From Bacteroidota bacterium (GTDB lineage: Bacteria; Bacteroidota; Bacteroidia; Flavobacteriales; Flavobacteriaceae), in assembly GCA_020161455.1 (NCBI GenBank), contig JAIUNZ010000011.1, forward strand, positions 1 to 64,000: DNA of 64,000 nt. Direction: 5' to 3'. The position numbers were made by a program, and so were the translations under genes. The notes beneath the pieces are model-generated. The model worked only from the letters and a program-made list of their open reading frames with translations, made no database searches and was not told where the DNA came from. Position 1 is the stretch's first letter. Every line of letters starts with the position of its first letter. Of the stretch, positions 1-7,957 are shown piece after piece.

Positions 1-233
1 AAACACTTTATTGATTAATATTGACAGAACGTATTGTTTGATTTGGTTCAGCAATAATACATCAATCATCGTTTAAACAACAAATAAAATCGACGAAATA
101 CATAATTATTTACTTTAAATATAGTTTAATCTTACATATTTGTAAATTGTAATTTCTTTTAGCCACATTATTTTTTAACCTTTTAAAACAAAAAGAAACA
201 TTTTGTATATATTTATCTAAATTTAAAAGCAAA
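1..233. other. Intergenic stretch, no gene seen
   Basis: No open frame of useful length is visible on either strand. The stretch is very AT-rich and leads into the epimerase gene. It contains one copy of AAAATCGACGAAAT at 86-99, the same 14 bases as the third repeat upstream of the LytTR regulator (38156-38169), so it may be a binding site for that regulator serving a gene to the left of the window or the epimerase. This link is inference from identity only. Confidence 0.5.
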
Positions 234-1085
234 ATGTCATTAATAACTATTTTTAATAAAAAAATAAAAGCGACTATCAACTCAAAAGGTGCAGAGTTAT
301 TTTCACTTCATGATGGTAAAAGAGAATATATTTGGGAAGGTAATCCAAAATTTTGGGGTAAGCACTCCCCTATTTTGTTTCCAATTGTAGGTACTCTAAA
401 AAACAACTCCTATTTGTATAATGGAGAATCGTATAAACTATCACGACACGGATTTGCAAGAGATTTAGAATTTCAAGTTTTAAGTAAAACATCTGATGGA
501 GTTCGTTTTACTTTGGTTTCGGATAAAAAGACATTTATAGATTATCCATTTGATTTTGTATTACAGATAGAATATCAACTATTTGATGCAGAATTAAAAA
601 TCACATACCAAGTAATAAATAACGGAAACAAAAAACTTCCTTTTTCTATCGGTGGACATCCCGCTTTTGCATTGCCCAAAAAATTTGAAGATTATTCATT
701 AGAATTTGAAACTGATGAAACTATAAATCGTTATATTCTTAAAGATGATTTAATTTCTAATGAAGTTGAAACAGTAATTTTAGAAAATAAAAAGTTGCCT
801 CTAACCTATTCGCTTTTCCAAAAAGATGCAATGATAATCAAGCAAATGCACTCAAAAGAAATTGAACTACTTGAAAATAACATTCCTTTTTTAAAATTTA
901 GTTTTGCTGATTTCCCAAATTTTGGCATTTGGACTAAAGATAGAGCACCGTTTATTTGTCTAGAACCTTGGGTTGGTTTTTCTGATACTTCTGAAAGTAC
1001 AGGAAATTTTTTTGAAAAAGAAGGTATTCAAGTTTTAGAGTCTAAATCAAAAAAAGAATATTCGTTTTCAATTACTATTTTATAA
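234..1085 (+). CDS. Aldose 1-epimerase family protein (LacX-like)
   Basis: A 283-residue beta-sandwich enzyme of the galactose mutarotase superfamily, LacX-like branch, expected to interconvert alpha and beta anomers of a free or phosphorylated hexose in the cytosol. Family marks seen: an SRHGFARD stretch around residues 70-77 holding the first conserved Arg-His, a GGHPAF block at 140-145 holding the second histidine, and a C-terminal LEPWVG segment near 240-246. Length is normal for the family and no signal peptide is present. It stands alone; the next gene, smpB, has its own promoter. The substrate cannot be read from sequence. Confidence 0.85.
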   Translation: MSLITIFNKKIKATINSKGAELFSLHDGKREYIWEGNPKFWGKHSPILFPIVGTLKNNSYLYNGESYKLSRHGFARDLEFQVLSKTSDGVRFTLVSDKKTFIDYPFDFVLQIEYQLFDAELKITYQVINNGNKKLPFSIGGHPAFALPKKFEDYSLEFETDETINRYILKDDLISNEVETVILENKKLPLTYSLFQKDAMIIKQMHSKEIELLENNIPFLKFSFADFPNFGIWTKDRAPFICLEPWVGFSDTSESTGNFFEKEGIQVLESKSKKEYSFSITIL

Positions 1086-1184
1086 AATCAAGAACATTGA
1101 AGTTTTGACAATTATTCAAATTCGATCTTCAGAATTAGTTATTCCTAAAAAAAAATAGTAAAATGATACGAAATAATTTATTTA

Positions 1185-1215
1185 TTGTAGTTTGCTGCTT
1201 TTGTTAGTACATTTG
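1185..1215 (+). promoter_or_regulatory. smpB promoter (Bacteroidota type)
   Basis: TTG at 1185-1187, 20-base spacer, TACATTTG at 1208-1215, a full match to the TTG-N19/20-TAnnTTTG consensus of the Bacteroidota primary sigma factor. The ATG of smpB begins only eight bases after the box, so the mRNA is likely leaderless or nearly so. Confidence 0.7.
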
Positions 1216-1222
1216 CAATCCA

Positions 1223-1675
1223 ATGCAAAAAACAATTAACATACTTAATAAAAGAGCTAAATTTGATTATGAACTAATTGAGATTTATACGGCTGGAATT
1301 GTTTTAACTGGAACTGAAATAAAATCATTACGATTAGGAAAAGCTAACATCACAGAAGGGTTTTGCGAATTTTCAAACAATGAATTGTTTGCCATTAATA
1401 CTCAGATTGATGAATACCTCTATGGGAATCAGTTTAATCACAAAGCCAAAAGTGAACGTAAATTGTTGCTCAACAAACGAGAATTAAAAAAGCTTGAAAG
1501 AGCTATTGAAACTAAAGGGTTAACAATAATTCCAATTCGTTTATATATTAATGAAAAAGGTATGGCTAAATTGGAAATAGCTTTAGCAAGAGGTAAAAAA
1601 ACTTATGACAAACGCGAATCTTTAAAAGAACAAGATAGCAAACGCGATTTAGATCGAATTAAAAAATCATTTTAA
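1223..1675 (+). CDS. smpB: SsrA-binding protein SmpB
   Basis: 150 residues, normal length. SmpB binds tmRNA (ssrA) and brings it to stalled ribosomes for trans-translation. The N-terminal [18 protein letters not shown] and the following [11 protein letters not shown] are the classic tmRNA-binding OB-fold signature, and the C-terminal tail rich in Lys, Arg and Asp ([18 protein letters not shown]) is the part that enters the ribosomal A site and mRNA channel. The start is the only ATG just after a clear promoter box. The tmRNA gene itself was not found in this window. Confidence 0.96.
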   Translation: MQKTINILNKRAKFDYELIEIYTAGIVLTGTEIKSLRLGKANITEGFCEFSNNELFAINTQIDEYLYGNQFNHKAKSERKLLLNKRELKKLERAIETKGLTIIPIRLYINEKGMAKLEIALARGKKTYDKRESLKEQDSKRDLDRIKKSF

Positions 1676-1699
1676 TTAAAAAAATATTGAAATGATTTT

Positions 1700-1727
1700 T
1701 TTGGATAAAAAAATATGACTAAATTTG
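1700..1727 (+). promoter_or_regulatory. Candidate promoter of the Fic gene
   Basis: TTTG at 1700-1703 and TAAATTTG at 1720-1727. The spacer of 16 is shorter than usual, so only the -7 box is convincing. It supports the start at 1751 and falls inside the longer reading frame. Confidence 0.4.
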
Positions 1728-1750
1728 TCAAGACAATAATATACATAATA

Positions 1751-2803
1751 ATGAAGAATTTATTAAAAAATGCTCGTTTACAAAAAGGATTAAAAACCAA
1801 AGAAGTGGCTCAATTGCTTTCTATTGATCAAGCATTGATTAGTAAATTTGAAAATGGCACAAGAAACCCAACAAAAGAACAAATCAATAAATTAGCTTCA
1901 GCTTTAGACATTGATTACGAATTATTGATGGTAGCTTGGTTGAAAGAAAAAATTATAAATGAATTTGGTACAGATGGTTATGTATTAAAAGCCATGAATT
2001 TGGTTCGAGAAGATATTGAAAACAGTTATAGAATTAGCCCAAAAAAACAATCAAAAAAAATACAATTGTTACTTGAAGAATGCACAAAGTTGAAAAATGA
2101 AATTGATGAATTTAGAAATTTTTATAGTTTTAGAATTGCACAAGCATTAGAATTAGAATATACTTTTGAGAGCAATAGAATTGAAGGAAATACTTTGACT
2201 TTACGAGAAACGGATTTGGTAATCAATGAAGGTTTAACTATATCTGGAAAAAGTATGCGAGAACATTTGGAAGCCATCAATCATGTGGAAGCTATTCAAT
2301 ATATTAAAGAATTAATTGACAAACATTTTGCATTTAATGAGCGAGAATTACTGAGTATTCATAATCTTATTTTACGCGGAATTATTCCTGAAGATGCTGG
2401 AAAATATCGTCGTGTTCAAGTAATGATAAAAGGAAGTGAATTCATGCCACCACAACCCTTTTTAGTTGCAAAGGAAATGGAAGACTATTTTATTTGGTAT
2501 TCTGAAAATAAAAACAAACTTCATCCAATACTTTTAGCAGCAGAATTACATGAAAGATTGGTTACTATACATCCTTTTATTGATGGAAATGGTAGAACCT
2601 CTCGATTGGTAATGAATTTAATTCTTTTACAAAGTGGTTATGTAATTGCCAATATAAAAGGAGATTATGACACTAGAATGAAATATTATCAAACTTTGGA
2701 AAAAGCTCAAACCAAAAATAATAAAGAAGAATTTTTGCTATTTATTGCACAAACGGAAAAAGAAAGTCTTCAACGATATTTAGATATCATCAAACCGAAA
2801 TAG
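1751..2803 (+). CDS. Fic family protein with N-terminal HTH
   Basis: 350 residues from the ATG at 1751. Residues about 4-60 form an XRE/Cro-type helix-turn-helix. Residues 141-146 read SNRIEG, matching the (S/T)xxxE(G/N) inhibitory helix placed N-terminal to the Fic core (class II Fic). Residues 274-285 read HPFIDGNGRTSR, the complete catalytic motif with the His base and the phosphate-binding GNGR, so AMP transfer onto a hydroxyl side chain of a target protein is expected; target unknown. An upstream in-frame ATG at 1715 lies just ahead of a TAAATTTG box (1720-1727) and would precede the probable transcription start, so the later start is preferred. The HTH suggests self-regulation or target recruitment (inference). 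Confidence 0.88.
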   Translation: MKNLLKNARLQKGLKTKEVAQLLSIDQALISKFENGTRNPTKEQINKLASALDIDYELLMVAWLKEKIINEFGTDGYVLKAMNLVREDIENSYRISPKKQSKKIQLLLEECTKLKNEIDEFRNFYSFRIAQALELEYTFESNRIEGNTLTLRETDLVINEGLTISGKSMREHLEAINHVEAIQYIKELIDKHFAFNERELLSIHNLILRGIIPEDAGKYRRVQVMIKGSEFMPPQPFLVAKEMEDYFIWYSENKNKLHPILLAAELHERLVTIHPFIDGNGRTSRLVMNLILLQSGYVIANIKGDYDTRMKYYQTLEKAQTKNNKEEFLLFIAQTEKESLQRYLDIIKPK

Positions 2804-2817
2804 TGGAATTAATTTTT

Positions 2818-2833
2818 CACTATTTTTTTAGTG
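2818..2833. terminator. Small hairpin between convergent genes
   Basis: CACTA and TAGTG arms around a T-rich loop lie between the Fic stop and the end of the minus-strand pseudogene. Stem of five only, with T-rich flank on the plus side. A weak bidirectional terminator at best. Confidence 0.3.
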
Positions 2834-2844
2834 TTAATTTTTCC

Positions 2845-3286
2845 TTACTTCTCAATTTTCATAATGTACAATCCGCTTGAAAGATGAGAGGTATCAATTG
2901 AACTGGAGTTATAAACTTCTTCAACAAAAACCCTTTTCCCAAAACTATCGTAGATTTCTACGGTTGTATTTAATGCGTTTTCTATATTTAAAGATTGAGA
3001 AAACGGGTTTGGAAAGACATTAAAATTATTTAATTAACTGCCAATGAGCAACTAACAGATGGACCTGTTCCTGATGTTGATGAGAATGAAGCACAACAAC
3101 ATCACCACCATTTGCTTTTTGCAACAGCCACCGCATAGCGTTATCATGTTCCGTTGCGCCACCCATCATGCAAACTCCAAATTCTGGAGTTGTTGTTATA
3201 TTAGTTGGGTTTCCTGTAAAATAACTCGTGTAACCTTGTGGATAACCTAAAAATGAAACTAAAACGATTAGGAAAATTGTTTTCAA
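2845..3286 (-). pseudogene. Decayed secreted cyanophycinase-like T9SS protein
   Basis: Reading leftward from 3286, 86 codons are open. The first 50 or so resemble the N-terminus of the cyanophycinase-like (peptidase S51-type) proteins that flavobacteria secrete: signal peptide, then GYTSYFTGN and CMMGGATEHDNAMRW, ending at ANGGDVVVL. After that the frame runs into unrelated residues and a stop at about 3026. In another frame, 2845-3030 encodes a good T9SS type A sorting tail: NNFNVFPNPFSQSLNIE, then EIYDSFGKRVF, ending SGLYIMKIEK. Between the two ends the whole catalytic region (expected Gly-x-Ser-Ala-Gly) is missing. Head and tail are therefore relics joined by a large deletion with frameshift. 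Family naming is from memory of the pattern; the T9SS tail is certain. It follows pcm after five bases and was probably co-transcribed. Confidence 0.75.
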
Positions 3287-3291
3287 ATTCT

Positions 3292-3933
3292 TTAATTTTT
3301 ATTTTCTAATAAAGGTACAAATTTAAAATCACCAAATTCATGCTTTTCAAATTGCGTGGCATTTTTTCTTATTAACATGGTCATGATTTGGTCTGTATTA
3401 CCAACAGGAATAACTAACTTTCCTCCTATTTTCAATTGTGCCATTAAAGCTTTTGGAATAGTTGGCGCACCTGCAGTTACAATGATACTGTCAAACGGTG
3501 CATGATTTGGCAAGCCTTTATAGCCATCACCAAAAGATAAATGTTTTGGACGAATGCCTAATTTAGGCAATAAATTTAAAGTTGTTTTGAACAATTCATT
3601 TTGTCTTTCAACCGAATATACTTTGGCACCAAGCAAACACAAAACCGCCGTTTGATAACCAGAACCTGTTCCTATTTCTAGTATTTTTTGACCTTGTTTC
3701 ACTTCTAATAATTGACTTTGAAACGCCACAGTGTAAGGCTGTGAAATGGTTTGACCAGCACCAATTGGAAATGCTTTGTCTTGATAGGCAAAATCTTCAA
3801 AACTAGAATTCAAAAACAAATGACGTGGAATTTTTTTTATAGCGTCTAAAACATTTTTATCCGTAATTCCTTTTTCTTCTAATTGTTTTGTTAATTGATT
3901 TCTGAGACCTTGATGTTTGTTGGTATCTTTCAA
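3292..3933 (-). CDS. pcm: Protein-L-isoaspartate O-methyltransferase
   Basis: 213 residues, Rossmann-type SAM methyltransferase that methylates isoaspartyl residues in aged proteins to start their repair. Motif I is LEIGTGSGYQTAVL near residues 86-99; upstream GAGQTISQPYTVAFQ is the family-specific segment. The start codon is TTG (complement of 3931-3933); no ATG exists nearby upstream and the resulting MKDTNKHQGLRNQL is the usual flavobacterial N-terminus. A decayed secreted cyanophycinase-like gene follows at once; cyanophycinase-type enzymes release Asp-Arg dipeptides, so a link in aspartyl-peptide chemistry is possible but unproven. Confidence 0.93.
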   Translation of the reverse strand: MKDTNKHQGLRNQLTKQLEEKGITDKNVLDAIKKIPRHLFLNSSFEDFAYQDKAFPIGAGQTISQPYTVAFQSQLLEVKQGQKILEIGTGSGYQTAVLCLLGAKVYSVERQNELFKTTLNLLPKLGIRPKHLSFGDGYKGLPNHAPFDSIIVTAGAPTIPKALMAQLKIGGKLVIPVGNTDQIMTMLIRKNATQFEKHEFGDFKFVPLLENKN

Positions 3934-4039
3934 TTTGGGAAAAATTATTTCGTAAAAATAGATTTAAAAAATCCAATAAACAAATTGGAAACATCAAATA
4001 ATTTCGGCTATTCTACAATTGGAATTTGAAATTTTCATA

Positions 4040-4069
4040 TTGGAATTTATTTTATAATTAGTACTTTTG
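4040..4069 (+). promoter_or_regulatory. Promoter of the Gfo/Idh gene
   Basis: TTG at 4040-4042, 19-base spacer, TACTTTTG at 4062-4069: a full consensus match. It overlaps the TTG at 4067 that opens the longest reading frame, which rules that codon out and fixes the start at the ATG at 4085, giving a leader of about ten bases. Confidence 0.7.
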
Positions 4070-4084
4070 ATAAAATTTATTTTT

Positions 4085-5053
4085 ATGCTAAAAGTTGGCG
4101 TTTTAGGTGCTGGTCATCTCGGAAAAATTCACTTACGATTATTACAACAATCTACTAAATACGAACTCGTTGGCTTTTATGATGATAACATAGAAAACGG
4201 TAAAAAAGTTGCTGCTGAATTTGGTTATAAACAATTTGACACCATCGCAAGACTTATGCATGCTGTTGATGTTATTGATATTGTAACTCCCACGCTTTCG
4301 CATTACAAGTGTGCCAAAGTTGCCATAAAGTCAGGGAAACATGTTTTTATTGAAAAACCAATTGCTACAACAGTTGAAGAAGCAGAAGAAATTATAGCCT
4401 TAGCCAAAGAATATAAAGTTAAAGGTCAAGTTGGTCATGTAGAGCGTTTTAATCCAGCGTTTTCGGCGGTTAAAAATCAAATCGAGAACCCTATGTTTAT
4501 TGAAACGCATCGGTTGGCAGAATTTAATCCTCGTGGCACAGATGTTCCTGTAGTATTGGATTTAATGATACACGATATCGATGCTATTTTGAGTGTTGTA
4601 AAATCAAAAGTGAAAGCTGTTCATGCCAGTGGCGTTTCCGTTCTAAGCCAATCGCCAGATATTGCCAATGCTCGGATTGAATTTGAAAACGGCTGTGTTG
4701 CCAATATTACTTCGAGTAGAATTTCAATGAAAAATATGCGAAAATCGCGTTTTTTTCAAAAAGATGCCTACATATCAGTTGATTATTTAGATAAAATTTG
4801 CGAAGTTGTAAAAATGAAAGACGCTCCCGAAATTCCCGGAGATTTCGATATGATTTTACAAAATGCTGAAGGCGAAAAAAAGCAAATTTATTTCAACAAT
4901 CCAGAAGTTGAACCAAACAATGCCATTTTGGATGAACTTGAAACTTTTGCAGAGGCAATTAAAAACAACACTACTCCAATTGTTACTTTAGAAGATGGAA
5001 CAAATGCACTTCGAGTGGCTTATATGATTATTGATTCGATGAACGAAAAATAA
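4085..5053 (+). CDS. Gfo/Idh/MocA family oxidoreductase
   Basis: 322 residues from ATG 4085. N-terminal Rossmann domain with GAGHLG at 8-13 for NAD(P), then the family motif IEKPIA at 89-94 whose Lys-Pro sits at the active site, then a substrate domain with the HDIDAIL block after position 160. Such enzymes oxidise or reduce hydroxyl groups of sugars, inositols or related compounds; substrate unknown. It heads a run that in its likely ancestral form continued straight into the 3-hydroxyacyl-CoA dehydrogenase; the restriction-modification pair now separates them. Confidence 0.88.
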   Translation: MLKVGVLGAGHLGKIHLRLLQQSTKYELVGFYDDNIENGKKVAAEFGYKQFDTIARLMHAVDVIDIVTPTLSHYKCAKVAIKSGKHVFIEKPIATTVEEAEEIIALAKEYKVKGQVGHVERFNPAFSAVKNQIENPMFIETHRLAEFNPRGTDVPVVLDLMIHDIDAILSVVKSKVKAVHASGVSVLSQSPDIANARIEFENGCVANITSSRISMKNMRKSRFFQKDAYISVDYLDKICEVVKMKDAPEIPGDFDMILQNAEGEKKQIYFNNPEVEPNNAILDELETFAEAIKNNTTPIVTLEDGTNALRVAYMIIDSMNEK

Positions 5054-5074
5054 TTTGTTTAAAATTTAACAAAT
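5053..5074. promoter_or_regulatory. Inverted repeat before the methylase gene
   Basis: ATTTGTT and AACAAAT, seven perfect pairs around eight bases, sit right after the Gfo/Idh stop and 13 bases before the methyltransferase ATG. It could be a weak hairpin or a regulator or methylase operator; no controller gene is present. Low certainty. Confidence 0.3.
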
Positions 5075-5087
5075 CTAAAAAAATTAT

Positions 5088-6134
5088 ATGAAAATAGTTT
5101 CTTTTTTTGCTGGTGCTGGAGGTTTAGATTTAGGTTTCCAAAAAGCTGGTTTTAATGTAATCTGGGCAAATGAATACGATAAAGAAATTTGGGAAACTTA
5201 TGAAAAAAACCATTCTGATACATATTTAGATAAAAGAAGTATAGTTAATATTTCTTCCGATGAAGTTCCTGATTGTGATGGAATAATTGGCGGACCACCT
5301 TGTCAGAGTTGGAGTGAAGCTGGTGCTATGAAAGGAATAAGTGATAAAAGAGGTCAATTATTTTATGATTTTATAAGAATATTAGAAGCTAAACAACCAA
5401 AATTTTTTCTTGCTGAAAATGTAAGTGGAATGTTATTAGGAAGACATTCTGAAGCATTAACTAACATTAAAGAATTATTTAAAAATGCAGGTATTGGTTA
5501 CGAACTTTCATTTGAAATGCTTAACGCTTGTGATTATAATGTTCCCCAAGATAGGAAAAGAGTTTTTTTTATTGGTATTAGAAGAGACTTAAAATTTAAA
5601 TTTCAGTTTCCAAAATCTAACTTTAAAAAAATTACTTTAGAAGAAGTTATAACTGATTTAAAAGATTCTGTTTTACCTGCTTTAAAATTTAATAAAACTA
5701 ATGGTGTTGAATGTAAATTTCCAAATCACGAATACATGACTGGAGATTTTTCTTCAATTTTTATGTCTCGAAATCGAGTTAGAACATGGAAAGAACAATC
5801 ATTTACAATACAAGCTGGAGCAAGGCATGCGCCAATTCACCCACAAGCTCCAAAAATGAAATTTATTGAGCAAAACATTAGAATTTTTGAACCTGGAAAA
5901 GAACATTTATATAGAAGATTAAGTGTTCGAGAATGTGCAAGAATTCAAACGTTTCCTGATGATTTTATTTTTTATTATAATTCAGTTGTTGCTGGATACA
6001 AAATGATTGGAAATGCTGTTCCAGTAAATTTAGCAGAATTTTTAGCTAAAAGTATTAGAAATCAAATAATTCAAAATGAAGTGATGTTACAGAATCTTCA
6101 TTTATCTAACAACAAAATTAATGTTGCTGTATGA
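5088..6134 (+). CDS. DNA (cytosine-5-)-methyltransferase, NgoPII/HaeIII type
   Basis: 348 residues with the ordered motifs of an m5C methylase: SAM-binding [11 protein letters not shown] at 7-17, catalytic GGPPCQSW with the nucleophile Cys72, AENV at 109-112, [10 protein letters not shown] at 154-163, and C-terminal [13 protein letters not shown] followed by GNAVP. The stretch [12 protein letters not shown] and the whole N-terminal half closely follow M.NgoPII as I recall it, which modifies GGCC. It would protect the host from the nuclease encoded immediately downstream, with which it shares a 4-base stop/start overlap. Few GC-rich codons; lies in an accessory insertion between housekeeping genes. 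Confidence 0.93.
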   Translation: MKIVSFFAGAGGLDLGFQKAGFNVIWANEYDKEIWETYEKNHSDTYLDKRSIVNISSDEVPDCDGIIGGPPCQSWSEAGAMKGISDKRGQLFYDFIRILEAKQPKFFLAENVSGMLLGRHSEALTNIKELFKNAGIGYELSFEMLNACDYNVPQDRKRVFFIGIRRDLKFKFQFPKSNFKKITLEEVITDLKDSVLPALKFNKTNGVECKFPNHEYMTGDFSSIFMSRNRVRTWKEQSFTIQAGARHAPIHPQAPKMKFIEQNIRIFEPGKEHLYRRLSVRECARIQTFPDDFIFYYNSVVAGYKMIGNAVPVNLAEFLAKSIRNQIIQNEVMLQNLHLSNNKINVAV

Positions 6135-6979
6135 AAAATATTCTTGATGCAATTGTTAATATTTCCATAATTGAAGATTTAACTATTAATGAAATAACTT
6201 TTGGAAACAATAGAGCAAACAACATGGGTGAAGGATTAGAGTCATTCATAAAAGATGCTTTCACAAATACTTTTTTAGAAGATGATAAAAATATAAGGCT
6301 TAAAAAATACAATGAAGTATTTTCATATCAAGGTTCAAAAAATAATCCACCAGATTTAATGCTTAAAAATGGTGATGCTTTAGAAATAAAAAAAGTAGAA
6401 TCATTAACGACGGATTTGCAATTAAATAGCTCCTATCCAAAAGCAAAACTTTTCTCTAATAGTACATTAATTAATAATCATTGTAAAAAATCAGAAGAGT
6501 GGACTGAAAAAGATTTTATTTATACCATTGGTCATATACCAAAAGGCACTAATAAACTAAGTTCGTTGTGGTTTGTATATGGTTCAATTTATGCAGCTGA
6601 TGAAAATTGTTACATTAGTGTAAAAAATAGTTTAACTGAAGGTTTAGAAAAAAAACCTGATATTAATTTTTCTGAAACAAATGAAATAGGAAGAGTGAAT
6701 TTTGTTGACCCATTAAAAATAACAAACCTTAGAGTTCGAGGAATGTGGTTATTACAACCTCCATATAAAGTATTCAAACATATTCATAATTACTCAAATG
6801 ACGGTAAATTTCAATGTTTTTTATTAATTCCTGAGGATAAATATTATAAGCTTCCTAAAGATAGTAGAGATCGAATTGAAGGCTTAACCATAATTTCGAT
6901 TGAAGATGTAAAAGTTGAAAATCCAAATAATCCAGCAGATTTAATAAATATAAAATTTATAACTTACAAACAAACATAA
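6131..6979 (+). CDS. Type II restriction endonuclease, NgoPII family
   Basis: 282 residues, the length of R.NgoPII. The [12 protein letters not shown] segment at 26-37 is a family mark. The nuclease core is the PD-(D/E)xK type: PPDLML with Asp75 and then ALEIKK with Glu85 and Lys87. Predicted to cut GGCC. Partner of the methylase just upstream (overlap ATGA), so the nuclease is made by translational coupling after the methylase. Its TAA overlaps the next ATG (TAATG), so it is also joined tightly to the 3-hydroxyacyl-CoA dehydrogenase gene. The specificity is inferred from family membership, not proven. Confidence 0.88.
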   Translation: MKNILDAIVNISIIEDLTINEITFGNNRANNMGEGLESFIKDAFTNTFLEDDKNIRLKKYNEVFSYQGSKNNPPDLMLKNGDALEIKKVESLTTDLQLNSSYPKAKLFSNSTLINNHCKKSEEWTEKDFIYTIGHIPKGTNKLSSLWFVYGSIYAADENCYISVKNSLTEGLEKKPDINFSETNEIGRVNFVDPLKITNLRVRGMWLLQPPYKVFKHIHNYSNDGKFQCFLLIPEDKYYKLPKDSRDRIEGLTIISIEDVKVENPNNPADLINIKFITYKQT

Positions 6980-7866
6980 TGAAACAAATAGCTGTAATTG
7001 GTGCAGGAACAATGGGCAACGGAATTGCTCACACGTTTGCACAATCAGGATTTACTGTAAAATTAATCGATATTTCCGAAAAATCATTAGAAAAAGGAAT
7101 GGCAACAATAGCCGCAAACCTAGATAGAATGGTCACAAAAGGAACTATCACAGAAGATGATAAGCACAAAACCATTTCAAATATAATCACTTACACTGAC
7201 ATGAAAGATGGAATTGTAGGTTGCGATTTGGTTGTGGAAGCTGCCACTGAAAATGTAGGCTTAAAAATGAATATATTCAAGCAATTAAGCGATGTTTGTG
7301 ACCATAATGTAATCTTGGCTTCAAACACATCTTCAATTTCTATTACGCAAATTGCTGCACAAGTCGTTCATCCAGAGCGAGTAATCGGAATGCACTTTAT
7401 GAACCCAGTGCCAATCATGAAATTAGTCGAAATCATTCGTGGCTATTCAACTTCTGATGACGTTACCAAAATAATTATGGATTTATCTGTGAAATTAGGC
7501 AAAACACCAACAGAAGTTAACGATTATCCAGGTTTTGTGGCAAACAGAATTTTAATGCCAATGATTAACGAATCAATAGAAACGTTATACAATGGTGTGG
7601 CAGGCGTTCAAGAAATTGATACAGTGATGAAACTCGGAATGGCACATCCAATGGGACCATTACAATTAGCAGACTTTATTGGTTTAGATGTTTGTCTTTC
7701 TATTTTAAATGTAATGTATGATGGTTTCAAAAACCCAAAATATGCACCTTGTCCGCTTTTAGTCAATATGGTAATGGCAGGAAAACTAGGAGTAAAATCG
7801 GGTGAAGGTTTTTATGATTATTCCGAAAGTAAAAAAGCGGAGAAAGTTTCTAAGCAGTTTATATAA
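6979..7866 (+). CDS. 3-hydroxybutyryl-CoA dehydrogenase
   Basis: 295 residues, the single-function short form that oxidises (S)-3-hydroxyacyl-CoA to 3-ketoacyl-CoA with NAD. N-terminal Rossmann motif GAGTMGNGIA at 8-17; HFMNPVPIMKLVEII around 134-148 with the catalytic His of the family; C-terminal helical domain with GPLQLADFIGLD. Belongs to beta-oxidation or butyrate-type metabolism. No hydratase or thiolase is nearby. The gene starts inside the stop codon of the restriction enzyme, so expression probably depends on readthrough from the restriction-modification cassette or from the Gfo/Idh promoter. Confidence 0.93.
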   Translation: MKQIAVIGAGTMGNGIAHTFAQSGFTVKLIDISEKSLEKGMATIAANLDRMVTKGTITEDDKHKTISNIITYTDMKDGIVGCDLVVEAATENVGLKMNIFKQLSDVCDHNVILASNTSSISITQIAAQVVHPERVIGMHFMNPVPIMKLVEIIRGYSTSDDVTKIIMDLSVKLGKTPTEVNDYPGFVANRILMPMINESIETLYNGVAGVQEIDTVMKLGMAHPMGPLQLADFIGLDVCLSILNVMYDGFKNPKYAPCPLLVNMVMAGKLGVKSGEGFYDYSESKKAEKVSKQFI

Positions 7867-7957
7867 AATAACATCAAAGTGCACGAAGAAGGCGCAAAGC
7901 TCACAAAAATCTTCGCGTACTTTGTGTAAAACTTTGTGACCTTAGTGGTTAAATAAC
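7867..7957. repeat. Repeat-like intergenic element with imperfect inverted ends
   Basis: This spacer has a base composition unlike its neighbours and internal near-repeats of the type CTTTGTG/GCGCAAAG. AAAGTGCACGAAG at 7876-7888 and CTTCGCGTACTTT at 7911-7923 pair with two mismatches. Similar GC-richer snippets are scattered in intergenic DNA of flavobacterial genomes as I recall, so it is probably a dispersed element copy; only one copy was seen in this window. Confidence 0.45.

Noticed and set aside
3059-3250. 63-residue plus-strand frame
   Set aside because: Shadow of the minus-strand pseudogene with no family features.
4067-4084. TTG start for the Gfo/Idh protein
   Set aside because: It lies in the -7 promoter box, upstream of the probable transcription start.
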